64,000 nucleotides of DNA, taken from HGM04593 sp964458275. Lineage in GTDB: Bacteria > Bacteroidota > Bacteroidia > Bacteroidales > Bacteroidaceae. Numbering within the stretch: position 1 is the first letter of the stretch; each line of letters opens with the position of its first letter. The notes beneath the pieces were generated by a model that saw nothing but the letters and a program-made list of their open reading frames with translations, had not been told where the DNA came from and made no database searches. The stretch lies in contig CAYWIE010000004.1 of NCBI GenBank assembly GCA_964458275.1, positions 1 to 64,000 of the forward strand. Reading direction: 5' to 3'. The translations under genes were made by a program, and so were the position numbers. Positions 34,352 to 42,054 of this stretch are shown one piece after another.

Positions 34352-34816
34352 ATGAAATTCCGCACCTACCAGATTTTTTACCTGCTTTCGGCAGTGCTTG
34401 CGGTTGCAGCCTTGTGTTCTACAATGTTGCAGATTATAGAGCCGAGCGGAGCAACGAATGAATTGACAAACTTCTGCTACAAGGCGGCTGACGGCAATGT
34501 GTCAAATTCGCCGGTAGCGTTAGGGGTTGTTCTTATTGTAACAGCATTGGTCAATCTGTTCGGATTTGTTGTATCGGGCTTTCAGAACTTTGAATTGCAG
34601 AAAAGAGTCTCCATACTCGGTATTCTCCTCTGTGTGGGCTATTACCTGCTTTTGGGAATATACGCATGGATTCTTGCAGAGGATTCATTTATACTCTCTT
34701 TGCAGCTGTTGTTCCCGTTGTTCATGCTCATATTCAATGCACTCGCTTTTTTTGCATCGCGTCGCACAGAGGCGGCAATCCTTGCAAGAGCATCAGGCTT
34801 CAGACTGAGAGATTAA
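34352..34816 (+). CDS. DUF4293 family membrane protein
   Basis: A 154-residue inner membrane protein with four hydrophobic segments: about 8-28 (FYLLSAVLAVAALCSTMLQI), 55-78, 88-108 and 115-135. It ends with a short basic tail (ARASGFRLRD). This pattern and the position after rpoZ match DUF4293, a Bacteroidota-only family of unknown role. It is the last gene of the bamD operon, followed by a hairpin terminator. Confidence 0.82.
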   Translation: MKFRTYQIFYLLSAVLAVAALCSTMLQIIEPSGATNELTNFCYKAADGNVSNSPVALGVVLIVTALVNLFGFVVSGFQNFELQKRVSILGILLCVGYYLLLGIYAWILAEDSFILSLQLLFPLFMLIFNALAFFASRRTEAAILARASGFRLRD

Positions 34817-34853
34817 GGCGAGATTGCGAAAAGATATTTTTTAGAACTGTTAT

Positions 34854-34888
34854 AAGAGAGGGTGCTTCTGAATGGTGCATCCTCTCTT
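34854..34888 (+). terminator. Terminator of the bamD operon
   Basis: AAGAGAGGGTGC pairs with GCATCCTCTCTT with one G-U pair, followed by TCTTGAATATTG. It lies 38 bases after the DUF4293 stop. Confidence 0.75.
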
Positions 34889-34932
34889 TCTTGAATATTG
34901 TCGTTGGCTTGTTGTGTCGGGGAATATAAAAA

Positions 34933-34964
34933 AGTCGGAGAAAGTCTTTCGACTTTCTCCGACT
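34933..34964 (-). terminator. Intrinsic terminator of tRNA-Leu
   Basis: A 14-bp perfect stem (34933-34946 with 34951-34964) with a GAAA loop on the minus strand, followed on that strand by a T-run. It begins 3 bases beyond the 3' end of the tRNA. Confidence 0.9.
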
Positions 34965-34967
34965 CTG

Positions 34968-35049
34968 TACCCAGACCCGGGATCGAACCGGGATGGGTTG
35001 CCCCACTGGTGTTTGAGACCAGCGCGTCTACCGATTCCGCCATCTGGGC
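34968..35049 (-). tRNA. tRNA-Leu (CAA)
   Basis: The minus-strand sequence folds into an 82-base class II tRNA. The acceptor stem GCCCAGA pairs with TCTGGGT and is followed by discriminator A. The anticodon stem CTGGT/ACCAG encloses loop CTCAAAC with anticodon CAA (35015-35013). A variable arm GTGGGGCAACCCAT and the T arm with GGTTCGATCC are present. The CCA end is not encoded. It reads UUG leucine codons. Confidence 0.95.
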
Positions 35050-35070
35050 ATTTTTCTCTCAAATGCGATG

Positions 35071-35101
35071 CAAAGGTATAGCAATTTTCTGTAACAGCAA
35101 A
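35071..35101 (-). promoter_or_regulatory. tRNA-Leu promoter
   Basis: On the minus strand TTTG (35101-35098) and TACCTTTG (35078-35071) are 19 bases apart, ending 21 bases before the tRNA. Both boxes are consensus. Confidence 0.75.
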
Positions 35102-35137
35102 ATATTTCGAGGTTTTTTTGAAAAAAGTTTTTAATTG

Positions 35138-35364
35138 TTTGCCTATGTCGTTGAAAAGAAGTACTTTTGCAGGCCGATTATTATCGACCTGATAAAGATT
35201 CGGGTCAAAATTAACGCTTCAGGTCTCCGAGTGGTTAGTTAGGGTGACTTAGCCAATCGCTTGATAATCACGCGAGGAGGGTTTCTTGAGAGCTCAAATT
35301 CCGTTAAGGGCGTTCAGGAGAAGGGTTAAAAAATAGAATATTAACTAATAAAACTATTTTTAAA
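35138..35364 (+). promoter_or_regulatory. rplM promoter and long structured 5' leader
   Basis: TTTG (35138-35141) and TACTTTTG (35162-35169) form a consensus promoter 20 bases apart. About 190 untranslated bases follow. They contain GACC/GGTC and TTGAG/CTCAA (around 35285) hairpins and a GC-rich middle, then an AT-rich stretch before the GTG start. A long structured leader before rplM suggests autoregulation by ribosomal protein L13, which is known for ribosomal operons in general. The fold here is inferred. Confidence 0.65.
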
Positions 35365-35826
35365 GTGGATACTTTAAGCTACAAAACAGTTTCTGCAAAC
35401 AAAGCAACCGTAAAGAAAGAGTGGGTTGTTGTTGATGCTACAGACCAGGTTATTGGTCGTCTTGGCGCAAAAGTTGCCAAAATTTTGAGAGGTAAATATA
35501 AACCCGATTTTACTCCCAATGTAGATTGCGGCGATAATGTTATCATCATTAATGCAAGCAAGGCAATCCTTACAGGCAATAAGTGGGCAAATCGTGAGTA
35601 TCTCACATTCTCAGGTTATCCCGGTGGACAGAAGTCTTTCACACCCGGTGATGTGGTAAAAGGTTATAAAGGTTACGAGCGTCTTTTCAAGCACGTTGTG
35701 AAAGGTATGCTTCCCAAGTCTCGTCTTGGCGTACACATCCTCAACAACCTTTATGTATACGAAGGCCCTGAGCACAAGCACGAGGCACAGCAGCCTAAAA
35801 CAATTGATATTAATTCTTATAAATAA
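35365..35826 (+). CDS. rplM: 50S ribosomal protein L13
   Basis: Early-assembly protein of the large subunit. The 153 residues start DTLSYKTVSANKATVKKEWV after an initiator GTG, and contain VVDATDQVIGRLGAKVAKIL, ILTGNKWANREYLTFSGYPG and MLPKSRLGVHILNNLYVYEG. The N-terminus aligns with Bacteroidales L13, so GTG is accepted as the start; no in-frame ATG is near. It is followed after 7 bases by rpsI, the universal rplM-rpsI pair, and preceded by a long leader. Confidence 0.96.
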   Translation: MDTLSYKTVSANKATVKKEWVVVDATDQVIGRLGAKVAKILRGKYKPDFTPNVDCGDNVIIINASKAILTGNKWANREYLTFSGYPGGQKSFTPGDVVKGYKGYERLFKHVVKGMLPKSRLGVHILNNLYVYEGPEHKHEAQQPKTIDINSYK

Positions 35827-35833
35827 TTAGCAG

Positions 35834-36220
35834 ATGGAAATGGTAAACGCATTAGGCAGACGCAAGAGCGCAGTTGCCCGTATTTTCGTTAAAGAGGGTA
35901 CAGGTAAAATTACTATTAACAAAAAGGATCTGCAGGTATATTTCCCTTCAAGCATTCTTCAGTTCATTGTCAAACAACCTTTGGCAAAAGTTGACGCTGT
36001 AGAGAAGTATGACATCAAAGTAAATTTGGACGGCGGAGGTTTTACCGGTCAGTCTCAGGCTTTGCGTCTCGCAATTGCCCGTGCATTGGTGAAAATCAAT
36101 CCTGAGGACAAAAAAGCTTTGCGTTCAGAGGGATTCCTTACCCGTGACGCCCGTGAGGTTGAGCGTAAGAAGCCCGGACGTCCCAAAGCACGTCGCAGAT
36201 TCCAGTTCAGTAAACGTTAA
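35834..36220 (+). CDS. rpsI: 30S ribosomal protein S9
   Basis: Small-subunit protein whose basic C-terminal tail reaches the P-site tRNA. The 128 residues contain ALGRRKSAVARIFVKEGTGK, LDGGGFTGQSQALRLAIARA and the conserved tail KKPGRPKARRRFQFSKR. Length is normal. Translation may start at M1 or at M3 (MVNALGRR); sequence alone does not decide. It is co-transcribed with rplM. Confidence 0.97.
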   Translation: MEMVNALGRRKSAVARIFVKEGTGKITINKKDLQVYFPSSILQFIVKQPLAKVDAVEKYDIKVNLDGGGFTGQSQALRLAIARALVKINPEDKKALRSEGFLTRDAREVERKKPGRPKARRRFQFSKR

Positions 36221-36240
36221 TATTCGGCCCGAAGATATAC

Positions 36241-36303
36241 GTTTAGTATCTAAACCACTTGGGACTCTCCTCTTATTATATATGTGCGGGACTACCCAAG
36301 AGG
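36241..36303 (+). promoter_or_regulatory. rpsB leader with two mutually exclusive stems
   Basis: After a small hairpin GTTTAG/CTAAAC (36241-36255), CTTGGG (36258-36263) can pair with CCCAAG (36295-36300), while CCTCTT (36269-36274) can pair with AAGAGG (36298-36303). The two right arms share AAG, so only one stem can form. It lies about 50 bases before rpsB. A ribosomal-protein S2 autoregulatory leader is the likely explanation. Confidence 0.5.
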
Positions 36304-36351
36304 TTGATTAAATTTAATTAAAAAGAAAGTAAACGATTAAAATTAAAAAAA

Positions 36352-37185
36352 ATGTCAAGAGTATCATTTGAATCACTTTTGGAGGCCGGTGCACATTTCG
36401 GTCACTTGAAACGTAAATGGAATCCCGCAATGGCTCCCTACATCTTCATGGAGCGTAACGGTATCCACATCATAGATCTTCACAAGACTGCAGCAATGGT
36501 AGAAACAGCTGCTGAGACTTTGAAGCAGATGGCTAAGAGCGGAAAGAAAGTTCTGTTCGTGGCTACAAAGAAGCAGCTTAAGGACATTGTTGCTGCTAAG
36601 GCACAGTCAGTAGGTATGCCCTACGTTATAGAGCGTTGGCCCGGCGGTATGCTCACAAACTTCCCCACAATCCGTAAGGCTGTGAAGAAGATGGCTACAA
36701 TCGACAGACTTATCGCAGACGGCACATACTCAAACCTCTCTAAGAGAGAAATTCTTCAGATTACACGTCAGCGTGCAAAATTGGACAAGAACCTCGGTTC
36801 TATCGCTGATTTGACACGTCTTCCCGCTGCAATCTTCGTAATCGACGTGTTGAAAGAGAATATTGCAGTGCATGAGGCTAATCGTCTCGGCATCCCCGTG
36901 TTCGGTATCGTTGATACAAACTCAAATCCCAACAACATCGACTACGTAATCCCTGCAAATGACGATGCAACAAAATCAGTAGAGCTGATTCTCGATGCTT
37001 GTTGCGCAGCTATTGCAGAGGGTCTTGAGGAGCGCAAGGTTGAGAGAATCGACACAGAGGCTGCTGAGGCTCAGGGCGAAGAGGAGGCAAAGAAAGTTGC
37101 CCGCCGTCGCACAAGAGCACGCATCAACAAGGCTGAAAATGCTCCCAAAGCAGACGAGGCTGCTGAGTCAACAGACGAAGAATAA
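36352..37185 (+). CDS. rpsB: 30S ribosomal protein S2
   Basis: Binds late to the small subunit near the S1 site. The 277 residues start SRVSFESLLEAGAHFGHLKR, then KWNPAMAPYIFMERNGIHII, VLFVATKKQLKDIVAAKAQS, RWPGGMLTNFPTIRKAVKKM and GIPVFGIVDTNSNPNNIDYV. The C-terminal 40 residues are a charged extension (ARRRTRARINKAENAPKADE) longer than E. coli S2 (241 residues), normal for Bacteroidetes. It is followed after 28 bases by tsf, the conserved order. Confidence 0.97.
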   Translation: MSRVSFESLLEAGAHFGHLKRKWNPAMAPYIFMERNGIHIIDLHKTAAMVETAAETLKQMAKSGKKVLFVATKKQLKDIVAAKAQSVGMPYVIERWPGGMLTNFPTIRKAVKKMATIDRLIADGTYSNLSKREILQITRQRAKLDKNLGSIADLTRLPAAIFVIDVLKENIAVHEANRLGIPVFGIVDTNSNPNNIDYVIPANDDATKSVELILDACCAAIAEGLEERKVERIDTEAAEAQGEEEAKKVARRRTRARINKAENAPKADEAAESTDEE

Positions 37186-37213
37186 TTATTAATCCTTAAA
37201 AAACAGAAACACA

Positions 37214-38035
37214 ATGGCTGTTACAATGAATGATATTGCCAAGCTTCGTAAATTGACAGGAGCTGGCATGATGGATTGCAAAAAAGCATTGGCTGAGGCT
37301 GATGGCGATTTCGACAAGGCAATGGAGATTATCCGCAAGAAAGGTCAGTTGGTAGCTGCAAAACGTAGCGACCGCGAGACTTCTGAGGGTTGTGTACTCG
37401 TTAAGGCTGTTGGCGGCTTCGGTGCAATCATCGCTTTGAAGTGCGAGACTGACTTCGTTGCAAAAAATGAAGAGTTTGTAAAACTTACAAACGACATTCT
37501 CGATGCTGCTATTGCTGCAAGATGCAAGACAATTGAAGAGATTCAGGCACTTCCTCTCGGCGAGGGTACTGTACAGGATGCAATCGTAGCCCGTATCGGT
37601 ATCACAGGCGAGAAGATGGAACTCGACGGCTACAAGACATTGGAGGGTGAGTTCATCTACGTATACAACCACCAGAAGAAGAGTCAGCTTTGTACAATGG
37701 TAGCTCTCAACAAGGCAAACGAAGAGGCTGGTCACGAAATGGCTATGCAGATAGCTGCTTCTGCTCCCCTTGCGCTTACAAGCGAGGAACTCGATCCCGC
37801 TGTTGTTGAGAAAGAGCGTGCTGTAGCTGAGGATAAGGCTCGCGAAGAGGGTAAACCTGAAAACATGATTGCTCGCATCGCTGACGGTCGCATCCAGAAG
37901 TTCTACAAGGAGGTATGTCTTCTTCAGCAGGGTTATATCCAGAACGAGAAGATTTCAGTTGCAGATTACTTGAAAGGTTTCGACAAGGAACTCACAGCAA
38001 CCGGCTTCCAGCGCTTCACATTGCGTGCTGAATAA
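37214..38035 (+). CDS. tsf: Translation elongation factor Ts
   Basis: Nucleotide exchange factor for EF-Tu. The 273 residues start AVTMNDIAKLRKLTGAGMMD followed by CKKALAEADGDFDKAMEIIR, the UBA-like N-domain and TDFVAKN-containing core (CETDFVAKNEEFVKLTNDIL). Later AQIAAS-like text (MAMQIAASAPLALTSEEL) and the C-terminal KFYKEVCLLQQGYIQNE are typical. It forms an operon with rpsB and ends at a strong terminator. Confidence 0.97.
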   Translation: MAVTMNDIAKLRKLTGAGMMDCKKALAEADGDFDKAMEIIRKKGQLVAAKRSDRETSEGCVLVKAVGGFGAIIALKCETDFVAKNEEFVKLTNDILDAAIAARCKTIEEIQALPLGEGTVQDAIVARIGITGEKMELDGYKTLEGEFIYVYNHQKKSQLCTMVALNKANEEAGHEMAMQIAASAPLALTSEELDPAVVEKERAVAEDKAREEGKPENMIARIADGRIQKFYKEVCLLQQGYIQNEKISVADYLKGFDKELTATGFQRFTLRAE

Positions 38036-38050
38036 TTTTCACACAATATT

Positions 38051-38092
38051 AAAGCAAAAAAGACTGTGCAAATGCACAGTCTTTTTTGCTTT
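38051..38092 (+). terminator. Strong terminator after tsf
   Basis: Twenty-base perfect arms (38051-38070 and 38073-38092) with A-rich left and T-rich right flanks, 15 bases after the tsf stop. It may also serve manC, which converges from the right. Confidence 0.92.
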
Positions 38093-38151
38093 ATTTGATT
38101 TGAACTCTTTTGGGATTTATTTGAGAATTGTTCTGAGCAGATTCTCTTGGC

Positions 38152-39228
38152 CTATTGTCTGTTCTTGCTCTCTTTTGTCAGCTCTTTTATTCTCTCCTCC
38201 TCGTTAAGTCTGCATACAAGCAGATTGCCGTCTTTCTCGGAAACAACACAGTCGTTAAGACCTATAAGGACTACTTTCTTGCAATTTTCGGTGTGTACAA
38301 TGCAGTTGTGTGAATCGTGAATGGAGATGTCTTCGCCAATCAGGACATTGCCGTTCAGGTCCTGGCTCATGTGGGAGTGCAGTGATGTCCATGTGCCAAG
38401 GTCGCTCCAGCCGAAATCTGCGGGAAATACAAAAACTTCATCTGCGTGTTCCAATATGGCGTAGTCAACTGAGATGTTTCGGCAATACGGGAACTTTTCT
38501 GCGAGAACCGCAGTCTCTTCCTCTGTGCCGTAGTAGGGAAGCATAGATTCGAAGATCTGTGCTATCTGTGGCTGGTAAATGCGGAAAGCATTGACCACCG
38601 TCTGTACGTTCCATATGAAAACTCCCGAATTCCAATAGAAGTTTTTCTTGCTGATGTAGGTGGTGGCAGTGTCAATGTCGGGTTTTTCCTTGAATGAGTC
38701 CACGCGGAAAATCTCTTTGTTAGATAGCGAGGCATTGCCGAGTGCTGCCTCTATGTATCCGAATCCTGTTTCCGGTCGTGTGGGCTTGATGCCTATGGTC
38801 AGTATTGCGTCCGAGTCGGCAACGAAACGTAGCGACGAATTGATTACTCTCTGGAATTCGGCGACATCTGTTATGAGGTGGTCGCTGGGAGAAACAACCA
38901 TGTTGGCATGAGGGTCTATCTTCTTGATTCGCCATGCAGCATATGCAATGCAGGCGGCAGTGTTGCGACGGCAAGGCTCCTTAAGTATGTTGGAATCGTT
39001 GATTTGCGGCAACTGTTCGTGTACAAGTGATGCATACTCTTCGGAAGTTACAATCCAGATGTTTTCGGCGGGGCAAATGTCCTTGAAATGTTCTACAGTC
39101 AATTGCAGCAGTGATTTCCCGCATCCGAGCACATCAATGAATTGTTTAGGCTTTTCGCGTGTACTGACCGGCCAGAATCTGTTGCCGACTCCGCCAGCCA
39201 TTATTATCAGATGATTCGATTTGTTCAT
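38152..39228 (-). CDS. manC: Mannose-1-phosphate guanylyltransferase
   Basis: Makes GDP-mannose from GTP and mannose 1-phosphate for glycans and GDP-fucose. The 358 residues begin NHLIIMAGGVGNRFWPVSTR followed by EKPKQFIDVLG, the pyrophosphorylase signature. PCRRNTAACIAYAAW, MVVSPSDHLI, YIEAA, FKEKPD, NSGVFIWN and SVDYAILEHADEVFVFPADF are family motifs. The protein ends after the nucleotidyltransferase domain and a short beta tail, without the C-terminal phosphomannose isomerase domain of bifunctional ManC. It stands alone, converging on tsf. Confidence 0.95.
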   Translation of the reverse strand: MNKSNHLIIMAGGVGNRFWPVSTREKPKQFIDVLGCGKSLLQLTVEHFKDICPAENIWIVTSEEYASLVHEQLPQINDSNILKEPCRRNTAACIAYAAWRIKKIDPHANMVVSPSDHLITDVAEFQRVINSSLRFVADSDAILTIGIKPTRPETGFGYIEAALGNASLSNKEIFRVDSFKEKPDIDTATTYISKKNFYWNSGVFIWNVQTVVNAFRIYQPQIAQIFESMLPYYGTEEETAVLAEKFPYCRNISVDYAILEHADEVFVFPADFGWSDLGTWTSLHSHMSQDLNGNVLIGEDISIHDSHNCIVHTENCKKVVLIGLNDCVVSEKDGNLLVCRLNEEERIKELTKESKNRQ

Positions 39229-39298
39229 GTGTTGTTAGTATATTTGCTATTTATCGCAAATATAGCAACAAACGAGCAAAAGTTGTGCAAACAAATGG

Positions 39299-39392
39299 GT
39301 GAAAATTTATTTTCACACGCAATGAGTGCAGCTAAACTTCGCTAAAGGCAAAAATATCAAGCTCGCTTGAATATTTTTTACAGTGAGTGCAG
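39299..39392. repeat. Intergenic hairpins flanked by direct repeats
   Basis: Between manC and rmuC are two hairpins: GTGAAAAT/ATTTTCAC (39299-39316), and AAAAATATCAAGC with GCTTGAATATTTTT (39350-39378, one bulge). The second is bracketed by the direct repeat TGAGTGCAG at 39323-39331 and 39384-39392. This layout resembles a small repeat insertion. The remaining roughly 170 bases of the gap hold only likely promoter sequence. Confidence 0.45.
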
Positions 39393-39499
39393 TCTATATT
39401 GGATTTGTTCAAATAAAAGCATCAGACAAAAACAGGATAGCCTGATTTTTTTATCCGAACTATAAGTGTTATCTTTGAGGGTTGCAATGAAAGTGCGTA

Positions 39500-40834
39500 A
39501 TGGAAATATTATATATTATACTTGCTATAGCGATGTTCTTTGCCGGAGCCTTGTCGGTGTATCTGCTGATGCTTAAGGCTATAGGCAGGCGTGCAGCGGA
39601 GTTGCAGGATAAGGATGTCCTACTGGAACGTTTGCGCCAGGAACTTAATGACGCAAATATAAAGATAGCACAGGCGGAAGAAAAATGCCGTTTCTTAAGC
39701 AATGCGGTAGAAAGCGAAAGAGAAAAAATAGAGTTTATAAAAGAACTGAACGACTCTTCTCTTGAGAATATCAAGTCGCAACTCGCCAAAGTGACAGAAG
39801 AGAATCTGAAACTCAGGGGAGAAGAACTTAAAAACTCGAATGTAGAACAGCTTTCTCATATACTTGCCCCCTTGCGTGAACAGATGCGCAAGATGGAGGA
39901 GAGCGTGCGGAACGTGGATATAAGTTCGGCGCAACATAAGGTGTCCATAGAAAAAAGCATCGAGAATCTTGCAACGCAGGCTGTGGCTGTGGGTAAGCAT
40001 GCCGACGAACTTGCCCGTGCGCTGAAGAACAACAGTAAAGTGCAAGGCGACTGGGGAGAGCAGATACTTGAAAGCATATTGGAGAGCAGCGGGCTTCGTA
40101 AAGGGTATGAATATACGGTCCAAGAGAATGTAAAGGATGGCAAGCGCGATCTGCGTCCCGATGTGATAGTCTGCTGTCCGGGCGGCAAAAAAATAGTAAT
40201 AGACTCGAAAGTCTCATTGACGGCATATGTCGATTATTTGGCTGCGGAGACAAAAGAGGAGGCAGAGAAACATGCAAAGGCCAACAGGGAGTCGGTGAAA
40301 AGACATATAGATATGCTTGCCTCCAAGGGGTACGCCGATAGTGTAGGCAATGCAATGTCGCATATATTGATGTTTGTGCCCAACGAGGGAAGCTATATAC
40401 TCGCCCTCAGGAGTGATCCGCAGATAGCGCAGTATGCATACAGGAAGGGAGTGCTGTTGATAAACCCGACCAATCTGATGATTTCTTTGCAGCTTATATA
40501 CAATATATGGCAGAATGAACGCCAGACGAAGAACATCGAAAAGGTGATAAAAGAGGGCGAAGCCTTGTATGACAAATTTGTAGGTTTCTACGAAAATTGG
40601 GTCAGAATAAAGGAGCAGTTGGCTGCTGTTTCGGCATTGTACGACAAAGCAGACAAACAGTTGTATGAGGGAAACGGCAATATTGTCAGAAGATTGGAGA
40701 ATTTGAAGAAACTGGGGATAATTCCCAAGAAAAACATACCCGAAACATTGCTTGACAATAGCTCTGACAGGGATTTAGGCAACGGCTCCGATGAAGAGGA
40801 ACTGTTGCCGGATGATAAAAATTATAAAATTTAA
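39500..40834 (+). CDS. rmuC: DNA recombination protein RmuC
   Basis: RmuC family members limit inversions and other rearrangements at inverted repeats. They combine a membrane anchor, a coiled coil and a nuclease-like core. The 444 residues show exactly this: a hydrophobic segment at about 3-25 (LYIILAIAMFFAGALSVYLL), a coiled coil to about 170, and the core with VQGDWGEQILESILESSGL, RPDVIVCCPGGKKIVIDSKV, MSHILMFVPNEGSYILAL and LINPTNLMISLQLIYNIW. The acidic tail is typical. It is preceded by a repeat-rich gap and followed by a glycan transferase gene about 110 bases away. Confidence 0.93.
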   Translation: MEILYIILAIAMFFAGALSVYLLMLKAIGRRAAELQDKDVLLERLRQELNDANIKIAQAEEKCRFLSNAVESEREKIEFIKELNDSSLENIKSQLAKVTEENLKLRGEELKNSNVEQLSHILAPLREQMRKMEESVRNVDISSAQHKVSIEKSIENLATQAVAVGKHADELARALKNNSKVQGDWGEQILESILESSGLRKGYEYTVQENVKDGKRDLRPDVIVCCPGGKKIVIDSKVSLTAYVDYLAAETKEEAEKHAKANRESVKRHIDMLASKGYADSVGNAMSHILMFVPNEGSYILALRSDPQIAQYAYRKGVLLINPTNLMISLQLIYNIWQNERQTKNIEKVIKEGEALYDKFVGFYENWVRIKEQLAAVSALYDKADKQLYEGNGNIVRRLENLKKLGIIPKKNIPETLLDNSSDRDLGNGSDEEELLPDDKNYKI

Positions 40835-40942
40835 ACGGCTTTTAAAGATAATAAAGTACCGATACTTGCGTTATATATGCAGAAACATATATAACTATAT
40901 AGCGTGCCGCATTGTTTGGCGCGTATTAAATAGAATTGATAT

Positions 40943-42022
40943 ATGATAAAAGATACAGCACCAATAATTGCATTTCTGTTATCAATGGTAACATTGGTTC
41001 TGGTACATCCGTTGTTGGTAAAAATAGCACTCGACAAGGATATAGTTGACAAACCTAATGCACGTCGTCTTAACAGGGTTCCTATTCCGGTTCTTGGCGG
41101 AGTGGGGATATTTGCAAGTTCGACGGTGGCATGCGTGGCATACGGCCTTATTACAGGAATCTATCCTTCGATTATAATATTTATAGCTCTGCTTGTGATA
41201 TTGTGCATGGGCGTTCTCGACGACAAAAGGGACTTGAAGCCACGTACCAAGTTTATCACTCAGATTGCGGTGATATTGTTTCTGGTCTTTTTTGACGGTA
41301 TGCAGATAGATAATCTGCACGGAGTATTGGGAATATATGAAATTCCGGGATACATATCTTTGCCGCTTACCATTTTGTCATGTGTCGGTCTTGTAAATGC
41401 CATGAATCTGATAGATGGCATCGACGGGCTCTCCTCAGGTTTCTGTATAGCGGCTGGTGCAATATTCTATCTGTTTGCAGTTGTGCAAGGCAATGCTGTC
41501 AACAGTTGTATGGCTGTTTCTGTGATTGGAGCGCTCATCCCCTTCTTCTATTTTAATGTTTTCGGGAAAAAATACAAAATGTTTATAGGTGATTCGGGCT
41601 CGCATTTCTTGGGTATGCTCTTTGCTGTGATGATATTGAAAACCATTAACGATTATAATCCGGGTGAAAAGGATATAAACAGCGGTATTATGGCTTTTTC
41701 GTTGGCGGTAATGGCTCATCCGGTTATGGACACCCTCAGGGTGATGACAATGCGGATGATTAAAGGAACGTCCCCCTTTGTAGCGGACAAATCCCATTTG
41801 CATCATGTTATAATAAGTTTGGGTTTGTCGCATCTGAAGACAACCCTCCTTATAACGGCACTGAATCTTATGGTGGTTGCTGCCTGGTATATTACATTTG
41901 TCAATGGATTGCCGCCGACAGTGCAATTCTTTTCAACATTGCTCGCCGCTGTGGTCTTTATTGTCCTGCCCTATTTTGCAGCAGTAAAATACAAAGATAA
42001 ATTCTCCAGGCAGTCCGTGTAG
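40943..42022 (+). CDS. Polyprenyl-phosphate sugar-1-phosphate transferase (WecA/TagO/MraY family)
   Basis: Inner-membrane enzyme that loads a sugar phosphate onto undecaprenyl phosphate to start a surface glycan. The 359 residues have about ten or eleven membrane segments. Family motifs are visible: DKPNARRLNRVPIPVLGGVG near residue 35, the catalytic pair in VLDDKRDLKPRTKF, NAMNLIDGIDGLSSG, and FIGDSGSHFLGMLFAVM, followed by KSHLHHVI, the WecA/TagO-type histidine motif that distinguishes it from MraY. The exact sugar (often GlcNAc or a related amino sugar) is not decided by sequence. It stands alone between rmuC and the convergent pdxB. Confidence 0.9.
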   Translation: MIKDTAPIIAFLLSMVTLVLVHPLLVKIALDKDIVDKPNARRLNRVPIPVLGGVGIFASSTVACVAYGLITGIYPSIIIFIALLVILCMGVLDDKRDLKPRTKFITQIAVILFLVFFDGMQIDNLHGVLGIYEIPGYISLPLTILSCVGLVNAMNLIDGIDGLSSGFCIAAGAIFYLFAVVQGNAVNSCMAVSVIGALIPFFYFNVFGKKYKMFIGDSGSHFLGMLFAVMILKTINDYNPGEKDINSGIMAFSLAVMAHPVMDTLRVMTMRMIKGTSPFVADKSHLHHVIISLGLSHLKTTLLITALNLMVVAAWYITFVNGLPPTVQFFSTLLAAVVFIVLPYFAAVKYKDKFSRQSV

Positions 42023-42054
42023 ACCGCAACGTCTCTTCAAACAACTACTTATAG

